A DNA stretch of 64,000 nt from an uncultured Candidatus Melainabacteria bacterium (GCA_934667125.1 CAKULF010000004.1:92378-156377), one strand, 5' to 3'. Positions 44,355-53,224 are shown, counted from the stretch's first letter. Translations and numbers: made by a program. The notes: generated by a model from the letters alone, not told the origin.

Positions 44355-45335
44355 TTATATTTTTGTTAACATTCTCTCTTTTTGGGAATTGACATAGTTT
44401 TCAATTCTATCAACTATAATTTTTTCAAAATTAATTCCAAAAATGTTATTAATTTCATTAATAAAAAAGCATGGGCTGGTTATATTAATTTCAATAATTT
44501 TTCCTGCTATGGTGTCTAATCCTGCTAAATATATTCCGTCACGCTCAAATTTATCTTTGATTTTTTCTTCAAGAGCTTTTTCTTCTTTCGTTAATTGAGC
44601 GAATTTAAGAGTGTTTTCATTATGCTCATTGAATTTGAAATCATTATTTGTTGCAACTTTTTTAACACAATAATCAAAAATTTTGCCACAAATATAGATT
44701 AATCTTTTGTCGCCCTCTTGAACTTCGGGAAGATATTCTTGAATCATGACTTGAGATTTAAAGTCGTTTGTAATTGTTTTAATTATTGTATTGATATTTT
44801 TATCTTTGTCATTCAAGTAAAATACTCCGCTTCCAAAACATCTGTTTGTTGGCTTTAGAATTATTTCATGCTTTTCAAATAAAAATTCTTTAATTATTTT
44901 TTCATCACATGACACAATGTTATCTGGAATTAAGCCTTGAAATTCGTTAACATAAAGTTTTTCGTTCTTTTCTCTTAAAGCTGTTGGAGAATTTATTATC
45001 ATTGTTTTATCTTGATTAACGTAAGATAAAATGTATGTAGCGTTGATGTAGTCTATATCAACGGGCGGGTCGGGTCTAAAAAATATTGTGTCATAATTAT
45101 TCAAATTGTTAATTTCATAATCTTTAGATTTAACAATATCATTATCTTTAATTGCTGTTTTAAAAACTTTAGCAAAAGGCTCGTTTCTTCTTTGAAATAA
45201 AAGGTTTTTGGTTGTAATATCAACTCTGTTGTTCCTGTTTAAATATTCAAAAATCATCCAAAAGTTTGTAACAAGCTTGTTAAATTCAAAATACTTAAAT
45301 TCTATTTCATCTATAACAATTAATATATTTTTCAT
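44355..45335 (-). CDS. gshB: Glutathione synthetase (prokaryotic, ATP-grasp)
   Basis: Ligates gamma-glutamylcysteine to glycine with ATP. The 326-aa protein has the GshB landmarks: FFRPDPPVDIDYINATYIL (about residues 85-103), INSPTALREKNEKLY, EIILKPTNRCFGSGVFYL (ATP-grasp), IQEYLPEVQEGDKRLIYI and the C-terminal metal site EINITSP (about 293-299). The usual final motif G-I-R-E is replaced by CFFINEIN, so it is somewhat divergent. No gshA is in the window. A perfect extended -10 (TGATATAAT) ends 6 nt before the ATG, which suggests a leaderless mRNA. Confidence 0.85.
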   Translation of the reverse strand: MKNILIVIDEIEFKYFEFNKLVTNFWMIFEYLNRNNRVDITTKNLLFQRRNEPFAKVFKTAIKDNDIVKSKDYEINNLNNYDTIFFRPDPPVDIDYINATYILSYVNQDKTMIINSPTALREKNEKLYVNEFQGLIPDNIVSCDEKIIKEFLFEKHEIILKPTNRCFGSGVFYLNDKDKNINTIIKTITNDFKSQVMIQEYLPEVQEGDKRLIYICGKIFDYCVKKVATNNDFKFNEHNENTLKFAQLTKEEKALEEKIKDKFERDGIYLAGLDTIAGKIIEINITSPCFFINEINNIFGINFEKIIVDRIENYVNSQKERMLTKI

Positions 45336-45341
45336 ATTGTA

Positions 45342-45350
45342 ATTATATCA
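45342..45350 (-). promoter_or_regulatory. Extended -10 TGATATAAT placed for leaderless gshB
   Basis: On the minus strand TATAAT (plus 45342-45347) preceded by TGA ends 6 nt before the gshB ATG (45335). The opposite strand carries the mirror arrangement for the small Cys protein. Confidence 0.55.
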
Positions 45351-45367
45351 AATAATTGATTTTAGTG

Positions 45368-45373
45368 TATAAT
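45368..45373 (+). promoter_or_regulatory. -10 box TATAAT placed for a leaderless small Cys-protein gene
   Basis: TATAAT ends 6 nt before ATG 45380. The 44-bp region between the two divergent start codons therefore holds two face-away -10 boxes. Confidence 0.5.
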
Positions 45374-45379
45374 ATTCTT

Positions 45380-45583
45380 ATGAAAAATTGTCCATTTAAA
45401 AATGATGTATGCGATAGTAATTGCGCTTTATATATTTCACATTCTGATTTAAACGAAACGGTGAAAAATAGGCTAAAATCAATCGGGGTTATAGATTATA
45501 ATGAAGAAGGTACATGTTCATTAAAAAATATGGCACTTTCTCAAGCTCGATTTATTTTTGAAAATACGAAAGTATTCAATTAA
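45380..45583 (+). CDS. Small Cys-rich protein (67 aa)
   Basis: I start at ATG 45380, giving MKNCPFKNDVCDSNCALYIS. The frame to 45356 would cross the TATAAT box. Four Cys (C4, C11, C15 and one at about 47, GTCSLK) suggest a metal site or disulfides. No family is recognised. It is divergent from gshB and lies 14 bp before a TPR gene that has its own ribosome site. Confidence 0.65.
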   Translation: MKNCPFKNDVCDSNCALYISHSDLNETVKNRLKSIGVIDYNEEGTCSLKNMALSQARFIFENTKVFN

Positions 45584-45597
45584 GAACGGAGTAGAAT

Positions 45598-46653
45598 TTG
45601 TTTAAAGATAATATTGTTGCACAGTTGAAAGAAAAAATTTCTCAAAATCCGACTGATGTAGAAAATTATAATAACTTGGCTAACTATTATATCGGTTCAA
45701 GCGATTATAATAATGCTCTTTTGATATATAAAAAAATAGTTGAATTAACCCCAAATAATTATCAGGCTCTTGCAAATATGGGAAGTATTTATTTCTTTAA
45801 GAAAATGTATCTTGAAGCGCTTGATTGCTATAACAAGGCAAAAGAATTAGAGGCTGATAATTTTGCTACATATTTCAATTTGGGAAATGTTTATGCTGAA
45901 ATTGAAAATTTTGAATTAGCCTTAAATAACTATGAAAAAGCGCTTGAATTAAATCCCAATAAGGCTGATATATATAGCGCTCTTGGGCAATTATTCTTAG
46001 ATATTGAAAACTATTCTCAAGCAAAAGAATATTATTTAAAAGCAATTGAGCTTGATGAAACAAATTATGAAAACTATATTTCATTAGCTAATATTGAGCA
46101 AAACGAAAATCATACAGAATTTGCGCTAAAATACTATCAAAAAGCATATAATATCAATCCAAACGACGCTAAATCTGCTTTATGTATAGCAAATGCCTAT
46201 ACTCAATTGAAAGATTTTGCAAATGCTCAAAACTATTTTGATATTGCTCTTGGGCTTGATAATACAATGTATTCGGCTTGGGTTTGTAAAGCTATAGCTT
46301 ATGAAGATAATAATAACTCAAAAGACGCAATAATTGCCCTAAAACAAGCGATAGAGCTTGACCCTGATAAACCAAATGCTTATATAATTTTAGCTAATAT
46401 TTTGGTTAATGAAAAAAGATATGACGAGGCATTGATTATATATAAAACAGTTCATAATTTAATGCCTAAAAATCCTAAGATTTCAACATTTATAGCTAAT
46501 GTTTATGTGATGTTGAATAATCACACGCAAGCGGTTAAATACTATAAAAAAGCGATAAAACTTGCGCCAAAGGATAATGAACTTAAATTAATATATCTTG
46601 AAATGGCAAGTCAATTTATTAAAGAAAAAATGGAGGAAAAATATGCTGGATAG
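45598..46653 (+). CDS. TPR-repeat protein
   Basis: A 351-aa cytoplasmic protein made of about ten tetratricopeptide repeats (for example FELALNNYEKALELNPNKAD and HTQAVKYYKKAIKLAPKDNE). TTG start at 45598, with CGGAG 6 nt upstream and no signal peptide. It is first in a gene run that includes a membrane protein and a FliO-like protein; the 11-nt overlap with the next gene indicates coupling. A scaffold role in assembly or in the flagellar/glycan cluster is an inference. Confidence 0.85.
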   Translation: MFKDNIVAQLKEKISQNPTDVENYNNLANYYIGSSDYNNALLIYKKIVELTPNNYQALANMGSIYFFKKMYLEALDCYNKAKELEADNFATYFNLGNVYAEIENFELALNNYEKALELNPNKADIYSALGQLFLDIENYSQAKEYYLKAIELDETNYENYISLANIEQNENHTEFALKYYQKAYNINPNDAKSALCIANAYTQLKDFANAQNYFDIALGLDNTMYSAWVCKAIAYEDNNNSKDAIIALKQAIELDPDKPNAYIILANILVNEKRYDEALIIYKTVHNLMPKNPKISTFIANVYVMLNNHTQAVKYYKKAIKLAPKDNELKLIYLEMASQFIKEKMEEKYAG

Positions 46654-47032
46654 GATTGTTGGCGTATTGACATATATTACAATGGGAATTTTTGGGCTGA
46701 TTTGGCTTATATTTTCTTATGTTACAGGAAGAAAAATAACTTCATTTGTCGCTTTTAATATATATCAATCTATGTTTATTCTTGCTATATTTTCAATTTT
46801 TTCTCTTGTTTATAATATAGCTTTGAATTTGTTAAGCATAATCCCATTTATTGGAAAATTGTTTATAAATATTGATATATTCTTAAATCAAACCCCATTG
46901 TATTTTGGCTTTAGTATAATAGGTTTGATTTTAACAATATTTATCGGATATTTGGCTCTTTTGGCATTTTTAGGCAGAAAACCCTATGTGCCTTATGTTT
47001 CAGACATCGTAATATCTAATTTTGGAGGATAA
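46643..47032 (+). CDS. Small integral membrane protein
   Basis: A 129-aa protein starting at ATG 46643 (MLDRIVGVLTYITMGIFGLI) with TGGAGG 6 nt upstream. It has three to four transmembrane helices (about residues 5-28, 38-62, 64-80 and 90-115). The arrangement recalls DUF4870-like proteins, but I am not certain. It overlaps the TPR gene and precedes the FliO-like gene by 1 nt, so it is part of that operon. Confidence 0.75.
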   Translation: MLDRIVGVLTYITMGIFGLIWLIFSYVTGRKITSFVAFNIYQSMFILAIFSIFSLVYNIALNLLSIIPFIGKLFINIDIFLNQTPLYFGFSIIGLILTIFIGYLALLAFLGRKPYVPYVSDIVISNFGG

Positions 47033-47033
47033 T

Positions 47034-47441
47034 TTGAAAAAAATATTATTAACCATATTTTGCCTACAAAATGTTGTTTTTGCAGCGTCTGATATGTATA
47101 AACAAAATGAACAAATTGAAAATTTAACCAAAGACATGTATGAACCTAATATTTTTTCAATGTTATTTGGTTTGGCGGTTGTTATCGGTTTAATTTATTT
47201 GACAAGTTATATCTATCAAAAATTGGTTAAAATCAAGTTAAATAATGATGTTGATGAAGAAATTAACAAAATGCAAATAGTTAATTCTCTGTCTTTAGGA
47301 CAGCAAAAATCTTTGCATATAGTTAAATTTAATGACGAATATTCAATGATTAGCGTTTGCCAAAATAATATTAATTTTTTGAAAAATGTTAATTACATTG
47401 AAACTGATGAAAATGATTGTGATTTGGAAGGTAGAAATTAG
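47034..47441 (+). CDS. fliO: FliO-like flagellar biosynthesis protein
   Basis: A 135-aa protein; the TTG at 47034 gives a signal peptide (MKKILLTIFCLQNVVFAAS) and sits 5 nt after GGAGG. One transmembrane helix follows (about residues 45-66, IFSMLFGLAVVIGLIYLTSYIY), then a short cytoplasmic domain with the FliO pattern IVNSLSLGQQKSLHIVKFNDEYSMISV. FliO assists assembly of the FliPQR export gate. The family is weakly conserved, so I rely on topology plus this motif. It abuts the NeuB-like gene. Together with fliC it supports a functional flagellum. Confidence 0.6.
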   Translation: MKKILLTIFCLQNVVFAASDMYKQNEQIENLTKDMYEPNIFSMLFGLAVVIGLIYLTSYIYQKLVKIKLNNDVDEEINKMQIVNSLSLGQQKSLHIVKFNDEYSMISVCQNNINFLKNVNYIETDENDCDLEGRN

Positions 47442-48305
47442 ATGAAAAAATTTGTAAAAGTCGGAAATAAATGCGTCGGGGACGATTTTCCCTGTTTTAT
47501 TATAGGGGAGATTGGAATTAATCATAATGGTTCAATGGAAATGGCTAAAAAATTGATATTGAACGCAAAGCATTGCGGATGTGACGCTGTTAAATTTCAA
47601 AAAAGAACGGTTGATATTGTATATTCTAAAGAAGAATTGGAAAAACCTCGTGAAAGTGTTTTTGGAACTACAAACGGCGACCTTAAAAGAGGATTAGAAT
47701 TTTCACTTGAACAATACAAAGAAATTGACAAATATTGCAGGGAGCTTGGAATTATTTGGTTTGCTTCTTGTTGGGATGTTAATAGCGTTGACGAGATGGA
47801 AAGCATTGATATGTGCGCTCATAAAATTCCATCTGCGCTTTTAACGAACGATGAGTTACTTAAAAAAATCAAAAAAACAGGAAAGCCGATTTTATTATCG
47901 ACAGGCATGTCAACAGAAGAAGAAATCGACCATGCTATCGAGATTTTGTCGCTTGATAATTTGATTTTATATCATTGCACTTCAACTTATCCGACTGATA
48001 ATTCTGAAATAAATTTAAACTATATTCCAAAACTAAAGCAAAAATATAACTGCCCTGTTGGTTATTCAGGTCATGAAAAAGGCATTATGCCTTCTGTTTC
48101 GGCGGTTATTATGGGGGCATGTTCTGTTGAAAGACATATAACGCTTGATAGAACTCTTTGGGGGTCTGATCAGCCCGCAAGTCTTGAGCCGTATGGTTTA
48201 TCAAAAATGATTAGAGATATAAGAAGCGTAAGAACTGTTTTGGGTGATGGCAAAAAACACGTTTATAACAGCGAAATACCAATAAAAAAGAAGTTGAGAA
48301 GATAA
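47442..48305 (+). CDS. NeuB-family nonulosonate synthase without SAF domain
   Basis: Condenses phosphoenolpyruvate with an N-acyl sugar to a nine-carbon acid (sialic, legionaminic or pseudaminic type). The TIM-barrel motifs are present: GEIGINHNGSMEMAKKLI (about residues 21-38), DAVKFQKR, FASCWD, KIPSALLTNDELL, LSTGMSTEEE, YHCTSTYPT and GYSGHEKG, then ACSVERHITLDRTLWGSDQPASLEP. The protein ends at SEIPIKKKLRR (287 aa), just where classical NeuBs (about 340 aa) continue into the antifreeze/SAF domain. It is followed 1 nt later by a KdsC-like phosphatase. The exact sugar cannot be read. Confidence 0.85.
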   Translation: MKKFVKVGNKCVGDDFPCFIIGEIGINHNGSMEMAKKLILNAKHCGCDAVKFQKRTVDIVYSKEELEKPRESVFGTTNGDLKRGLEFSLEQYKEIDKYCRELGIIWFASCWDVNSVDEMESIDMCAHKIPSALLTNDELLKKIKKTGKPILLSTGMSTEEEIDHAIEILSLDNLILYHCTSTYPTDNSEINLNYIPKLKQKYNCPVGYSGHEKGIMPSVSAVIMGACSVERHITLDRTLWGSDQPASLEPYGLSKMIRDIRSVRTVLGDGKKHVYNSEIPIKKKLRR

Positions 48306-48306
48306 A

Positions 48307-48795
48307 ATGACATTAAAACTTTCAAATAAAATAAAATTTGTAATAAGCGATTTTGACGGAGTCTTTACTGATGGTTCTGTTTATATATCTGAATCTAACG
48401 AAGTTCAAAAAAAGCTTAATTTTAAAGATATTATGGGCGTTTCAATGTTGATTAAAAATGGCTATAATTTTGGCATAATTTCGGGCGAAAAAAGTAATAT
48501 CTTAAACTATTTTAAAGATAAATTTAATATAGTTGAAATCCATGGCGGAATCCGCCATAAAGGTGTGGTTTTGGCTGAAATTATGGAAAAATATAACCTA
48601 AAAGCGGACGAGGTTTTATATATTGGAGATGATATTAATGATATTGAAGCGATGGAACTTGTTCAATATAAGCTTGCTCCAAAAAATCTAAATCCGATTT
48701 TGCCTTTTAAAGTTAAGGATTTGCAAGTAACTGAAAATTATGGCGGAAGTGGCGCTATAAGAGAAATTGCGGATATATTGGTAAGTTTGAAATAA
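48307..48795 (+). CDS. KdsC-type HAD phosphatase (KDO-8-P or nonulosonate-9-P)
   Basis: A 162-aa tetrameric-type HAD phosphatase with motif I SDFDGVFTDG (D15, D17), IISGEKS, and motif IV YIGDDINDIEAM. In LPS synthesis KdsC makes KDO from KDO-8-P. Next to a NeuB-like gene it may instead dephosphorylate a nonulosonate-9-phosphate. kdsB is far away at 11156, so both readings remain open. It is tightly packed between neuB-like (1 nt) and a TPR gene (1 nt). Confidence 0.85.
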   Translation: MTLKLSNKIKFVISDFDGVFTDGSVYISESNEVQKKLNFKDIMGVSMLIKNGYNFGIISGEKSNILNYFKDKFNIVEIHGGIRHKGVVLAEIMEKYNLKADEVLYIGDDINDIEAMELVQYKLAPKNLNPILPFKVKDLQVTENYGGSGAIREIADILVSLK

Positions 48796-48796
48796 T

Positions 48797-50491
48797 ATGT
48801 TTGAAAAATTTAAAAAATATTTAGATAATTTGTTGTCGTCTGTTAATAATTTTAACAGCGAAATTAATGAATATAAAAATATAACTAAACAGCCGAGTTT
48901 GCCCTCTCAAGCCTATATCAACTGGGGTATTCATTTAATCGAATCAGGCGACAAGGACAAGGGAATTGAAAAAATTAAGCAAAGTCTTGATATGAATAAG
49001 TCCAATCCTCAAGCATATTGCAATTTAGGGGTTGCTTGCGCTCAGAATAAGGACTTTAAGGAAGCTGTTAAATATTTTAAAAAAGCTATAAAAATCAATC
49101 GAAATTATGGAAAAGCTTGGAGCTATTTGGCAAGCGCTTATAGCGAAATAAATGAGGAAAACCTTGCTAAATCTGCTTTTGAAGAAAGCTTAAAGTTAGA
49201 TAGGACAAATCCCTATACTTATCTTAATTTCGGCATTTTTTGCATGAAAAATAAAAACTATGAAGAAGCAAAAACTCTTTTCAAAAAATCATATATACTA
49301 GACCCTACAAACAATCATAGTCTTGTTTTATGGGGTGTTGTGCTGATGGAAGAGGGGAATTATAAAAGCGCTAAGATGAAGTTTTTAAGAGTTGTGGCAA
49401 GTGAGCCTTATAACTTTGAAGCGCTGCATTTTTGCGGAGTTTGCTTTTTAAAAGAAGAAGATTATAAAAATTGTATTGAATATTGCAAAAAAAGTTTGGC
49501 TTTTAATCAAAATAAAAAAGAAAATTATCTTTTAATGGCGGAAAGCTACTTAAAACTTGATGATAAAGAAAATTGTCTTAAAATTTTTCAAGAAAATGAA
49601 GATAAATTTAAAAATGACTATAAATTTTATTCTGCTTGGGGCATGGCTTTTCAAAAATATGAAATGTTTGAAGAATCTGTTGAAAAGTTTAAAATTTGTA
49701 TCGGTCTAAATTCTTTTCAGGCTGATATCTGCTCTAGCCTTGCTTATTCTCTGTTAAGGCTTGATAAAGTTGAAGAAGCAAGAAAAATGTTTGAAACAGC
49801 AATAAAATTAAATCCAAATTTTGCAGGAAATTATTTCAATATTGCTCAAATCTTAATGACAGAAAAAAAATACACTGAAGCGATTGACTATTATAAAAAA
49901 GCAATAACGCTTGACGCTTCTATGGGCGAGGTTAACGCTAATATTGCGGTTGCTTATAAATTAAATAATGAAGTTGATAAAGCGATAAAATATTGGAACA
50001 AAGCGCTTGAATATAATAAATTAAATTATTCAATTTATATGAATTTGGCGACTGTTTATATTGATGTTAAGCATGACAAGGAAAAAGCTTTAAGATACAT
50101 TCGTTCTGCTTATGATTTAGATAAAAATAACGCAGAAATTTGTGAAAAATATGCTTTAATTTATCTAAAGTCAGGCGATTTTTACCATAGTATTGAAAAA
50201 TTTGAACAAGCTTTAAAAATTAATCCAAAATTAAACTCTTCAAAAATTGGTTTGAATAGCTGTTATTTATCTTTAAATAATATTGAAAAAGCTCAAAATG
50301 CCTTGAATAGCGTGGATGATAGCTACAAACAAGAAAAAAGTTATTTATATGCGCTTTTGGCATTGAACTTAAAAAAATATGAAATTGAAAAATCTGATGA
50401 AATAAAAAGCGCAATAAATGAAATTTGTGCTAAAATACAATTAAACTTTAATGAAACACCAAATATTGAAGCAGGAATTATTGAAAAATAA
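48797..50491 (+). CDS. TPR-repeat protein
   Basis: A 564-aa protein with a short N-terminal helix (1-45) and about 13 TPRs (for example FKEAVKYFKKAIKINRNYGK and YTEAIDYYKKAITLDASMGE). No signal peptide; probably cytoplasmic. Its position directly after the NeuB and KdsC-like genes resembles operons in which TPR proteins act as glycosyltransferase partners in flagellin or surface glycosylation (inference only; no glycosyltransferase domain is visible). lysC follows after 18 bp with its own ribosome site GAGGT. Confidence 0.85.
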   Translation: MFEKFKKYLDNLLSSVNNFNSEINEYKNITKQPSLPSQAYINWGIHLIESGDKDKGIEKIKQSLDMNKSNPQAYCNLGVACAQNKDFKEAVKYFKKAIKINRNYGKAWSYLASAYSEINEENLAKSAFEESLKLDRTNPYTYLNFGIFCMKNKNYEEAKTLFKKSYILDPTNNHSLVLWGVVLMEEGNYKSAKMKFLRVVASEPYNFEALHFCGVCFLKEEDYKNCIEYCKKSLAFNQNKKENYLLMAESYLKLDDKENCLKIFQENEDKFKNDYKFYSAWGMAFQKYEMFEESVEKFKICIGLNSFQADICSSLAYSLLRLDKVEEARKMFETAIKLNPNFAGNYFNIAQILMTEKKYTEAIDYYKKAITLDASMGEVNANIAVAYKLNNEVDKAIKYWNKALEYNKLNYSIYMNLATVYIDVKHDKEKALRYIRSAYDLDKNNAEICEKYALIYLKSGDFYHSIEKFEQALKINPKLNSSKIGLNSCYLSLNNIEKAQNALNSVDDSYKQEKSYLYALLALNLKKYEIEKSDEIKSAINEICAKIQLNFNETPNIEAGIIEK

Positions 50492-50509
50492 ACAACAAAT
50501 GAGGTAAGA

Positions 50510-51772
50510 ATGGGGCTAATCGTTCAAAAATTCGGCGGTACGTCCGTAGCTGATAGCGAAAAGATAAAAAATGTAGCACGTGCTGTTATTAAAGAAAAAA
50601 ACAATGGAAATGATGTTATAGTCGTTGTTTCGGCTATGGGTCATACAACAGATAATTTAATAAAACTTTCAAAAGAAATTACGCACAATCCGCAAGATAG
50701 AGAAATGGATATGCTAATGTCAACAGGCGAGCAGATTTCGATGTCTTTACTTGCTATGGCGATAAATGAAATGGGTTATAAAGCAATAAGTTTAACAGGG
50801 CTTCAAGCTGGAATTAAAACCGAAGATGTCCACATGCGAGCAAGAATTTTGGAAATTTCAAAAGAAAGAATAGCTCAATGTCTTAAAAATGGCTACATTG
50901 TTGTTGTCGCAGGCTTCCAAGGAGTTTGCGAAAACAACGAAATAACAACTCTTGGTCGTGGCGGTTCTGATACTACAGCTGTTGCTTTGGCTGGTGCTTT
51001 CAAGGCTGATAGATGTGATATATATTCAGACGTTGAAGGGGTTTACACGGCCGATCCTCGTGTGATTAAGAATGCTCGAAAATTAGATAAAATATCTTAT
51101 GAAGAAATGTTGGAATTGGCTAGGGTTGGGGCTAATGTGCTTCATCCAAGGTCTGTTGAAACAGCAAAATTATATCAAGTGCCAATGAGGGTTAGAAGCT
51201 CGTTCAAACTTGATGATTTAGGAACTTTAATAATAGGAGTGGATAATATGGAATTTATTAAACCAGTTACAGGACTTGCATGTGATAGTTCTCAAATTAG
51301 AATTGTAATTTGCGATATTGAAGATAAACCCGGAAATGCCGCTCGATTGTTCACTTTGCTTGCCGATAAAAACTTAAGCGTTGATATGATTATCCAATCT
51401 TACGCAAGAAATTCTAAAAACACTAATGACATAGCTTTCACTATTGATAAAGATGATTTTGAAAAATTTGAAGCGTTAAGAGATGATATTTTTGGAATTT
51501 TAAAAGCTTCAAATATTTATATTGACGAAGATATTGTTAAAGTTTCAATCGTTGGCGCAGGAATGATAGATAGACCTGGGATTGCGGCAAAAATGTTTGA
51601 TACGTTAGCTGAAAATAATATCAACATTAAAATGATTTCAACAAGTGAAATTAAAATCAGCTGTCTTGTTGAAAAGAAATATTCAACACTTGCGGCGGTT
51701 GCTCTTGCTAAGGCTTTTGAATTGGATGGCGCTGAAATTGCAGATGTTAAAGGCGATTTACCTGTATTGTAA
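50510..51772 (+). CDS. lysC: Aspartate kinase
   Basis: Phosphorylates aspartate, the first step to Lys, Thr and Met. The 420-aa monofunctional form has KFGGTSVADSEKI (about residues 6-18), VVSAMGHTT, STGEQIS, TLGRGGSDTTAVAL (about 146-159) and SDVEGVYTADPR (about 172-183), then two C-terminal ACT domains (about 265-420) that usually bind the feedback inhibitor lysine or threonine. Its stop overlaps the tilS start by 1 nt (TAATG). Confidence 0.96.
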   Translation: MGLIVQKFGGTSVADSEKIKNVARAVIKEKNNGNDVIVVVSAMGHTTDNLIKLSKEITHNPQDREMDMLMSTGEQISMSLLAMAINEMGYKAISLTGLQAGIKTEDVHMRARILEISKERIAQCLKNGYIVVVAGFQGVCENNEITTLGRGGSDTTAVALAGAFKADRCDIYSDVEGVYTADPRVIKNARKLDKISYEEMLELARVGANVLHPRSVETAKLYQVPMRVRSSFKLDDLGTLIIGVDNMEFIKPVTGLACDSSQIRIVICDIEDKPGNAARLFTLLADKNLSVDMIIQSYARNSKNTNDIAFTIDKDDFEKFEALRDDIFGILKASNIYIDEDIVKVSIVGAGMIDRPGIAAKMFDTLAENNINIKMISTSEIKISCLVEKKYSTLAAVALAKAFELDGAEIADVKGDLPVL

Positions 51773-52695
51773 TGAAAAATATTGTTAGCGATTTTTTAAA
51801 AAAATATGAAATTAAAGACGCAACTATTGTAGTCGGCTTTTCAACAGGCCCTGATAGTTGCGCTTTAGCTTGTTTGTTGGATGAATTAAAACAAGAATTC
51901 AATTTAAAAATCGTTTTAGCATATTTTAACCATGGTTGGCGAAAAGAAGCGCAAGATGAGGAAAAATTTTGCGCTCAATTTGCAAAAGAAAAAAATATTG
52001 ATTATGAAATAGGAAAAATTAATCCAAATGCTCCAAAAACCGAGGAAAATGCTCGAATTGAGCGTTATGAATTTTTTAATCAAATAAGTAAAAAATATAA
52101 TTCATCTTACGTTTTTTTGGCGCACAACAAAAATGATAACGTTGAAACCCTTATATATCGCATAATTAAAGGAACTTCAATAAAGGGTTTAACCTCAATT
52201 CCTGAAAAAAGAGATATTTTTTATCGTCCGCTTTTGTTGGTTGAAAAGTCTGAAATCCTTTCATATCTTGAAAAAATCAATCAAAAATATATGATTGATA
52301 GCTCCAACGATGACACGAAATATAAAAGAAATTTAATCAGAAAAGAAATTTTGCCCCTGTTTAAAAAAATCAACCCAAAATACGTTAATTCCATAAATAA
52401 CCTTATTCTTGGGGCGATTGAGCAAAGAAAAATTATCGAAAAAGAAATAAAAAAAATTGAAGAAGAAATTTTTGTCGGTGATAAAATTGATTATTATAAA
52501 TATATTGAATTAGATTTTGAAATTCGGCTGGAAATATTGAATAATTTTATTGGAAAATATTTGAAATATCGGGATAGAAAAAATTTGATTAAATATGACG
52601 ATTTTATTTTAAATAATCTGCATTCAAAAACTTCACTGAACAAAGAACTGTTTTTAAGAACGAGATGGAAAAAAATTTTTATAGAAAAAGGCTAA
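51772..52695 (+). CDS. tilS: tRNA(Ile)-lysidine synthase (short form)
   Basis: Converts C34 of the CAU tRNA-Ile to lysidine so that it reads AUA. The N-type ATP-pyrophosphatase core has the PP-loop STGPDS (residues 24-29, normally SGGxDS) and further TilS blocks: YFNHGWRKEAQDEEKF, ENARIERYEFF, AHNKNDNVETLIYRIIKGTSIKGL and RPLL, then YMIDSSNDDTKYKRNLIR. At 307 aa it lacks the extended C-terminal domain of E. coli TilS, like other short TilS proteins. Translationally coupled to lysC. Confidence 0.93.
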   Translation: MKNIVSDFLKKYEIKDATIVVGFSTGPDSCALACLLDELKQEFNLKIVLAYFNHGWRKEAQDEEKFCAQFAKEKNIDYEIGKINPNAPKTEENARIERYEFFNQISKKYNSSYVFLAHNKNDNVETLIYRIIKGTSIKGLTSIPEKRDIFYRPLLLVEKSEILSYLEKINQKYMIDSSNDDTKYKRNLIRKEILPLFKKINPKYVNSINNLILGAIEQRKIIEKEIKKIEEEIFVGDKIDYYKYIELDFEIRLEILNNFIGKYLKYRDRKNLIKYDDFILNNLHSKTSLNKELFLRTRWKKIFIEKG

Positions 52696-52696
52696 A

Positions 52697-53224
52697 ATGA
52701 AAGATATTAAGGATTTAAAGGTTTTAATTGATAGCGCTACTTTAAATAAAAGAATAAAAGAAGTTGCAGCTTTGATTAATTCAAAATATAAAAACGATGA
52801 AAAGCTTACAGTTATCTGCATTTTAAAGGGTGCTGTGATGTTTTATAGTGAACTTGTTAAACATCTTAAAATGCCAATTGAAATGGAATTTTTAAATTTA
52901 TCAAGTTATGGTAACGCTTTTAAATCATCTGGAAATGTTGAAATGAAAGGCATTTTGCCTTATTTAGATAATAAAAACGTTTTGATTGTTGAAGATATAA
53001 TCGATAGCGGTTTAACTTTGAAATTTTTAATTGATAAAATTAACGCTTCGTTTAAAGTGAATTCTCTTGCGCTTGCTGTGATGTTTGATAAAAAATGCGC
53101 AAGAAAACACGATGTTAAAGTTGATTTTAGTGCTTTTGATATTGATGATAAATTTATCGTTGGTTTTGGGCTGGATTACGAGGGAATTTATCGAAACCTT
53201 GATTATATCGGATATTTTGAATAG
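52697..53224 (+). CDS. hpt: Hypoxanthine phosphoribosyltransferase
   Basis: Purine salvage: hypoxanthine or guanine + PRPP to IMP/GMP. The 175-aa protein has the PRPP-binding motif VLIVEDIIDSGLTL (about residues 95-108), the early CILKGAVMFYSEL and the C-terminal FIVGFGLDYEG. It follows tilS by 1 nt, the same tilS-hpt order as in many bacteria (there followed by ftsH, absent here). The last 22 bp overlap the end of the convergent ankyrin-like gene. Confidence 0.95.
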   Translation: MKDIKDLKVLIDSATLNKRIKEVAALINSKYKNDEKLTVICILKGAVMFYSELVKHLKMPIEMEFLNLSSYGNAFKSSGNVEMKGILPYLDNKNVLIVEDIIDSGLTLKFLIDKINASFKVNSLALAVMFDKKCARKHDVKVDFSAFDIDDKFIVGFGLDYEGIYRNLDYIGYFE

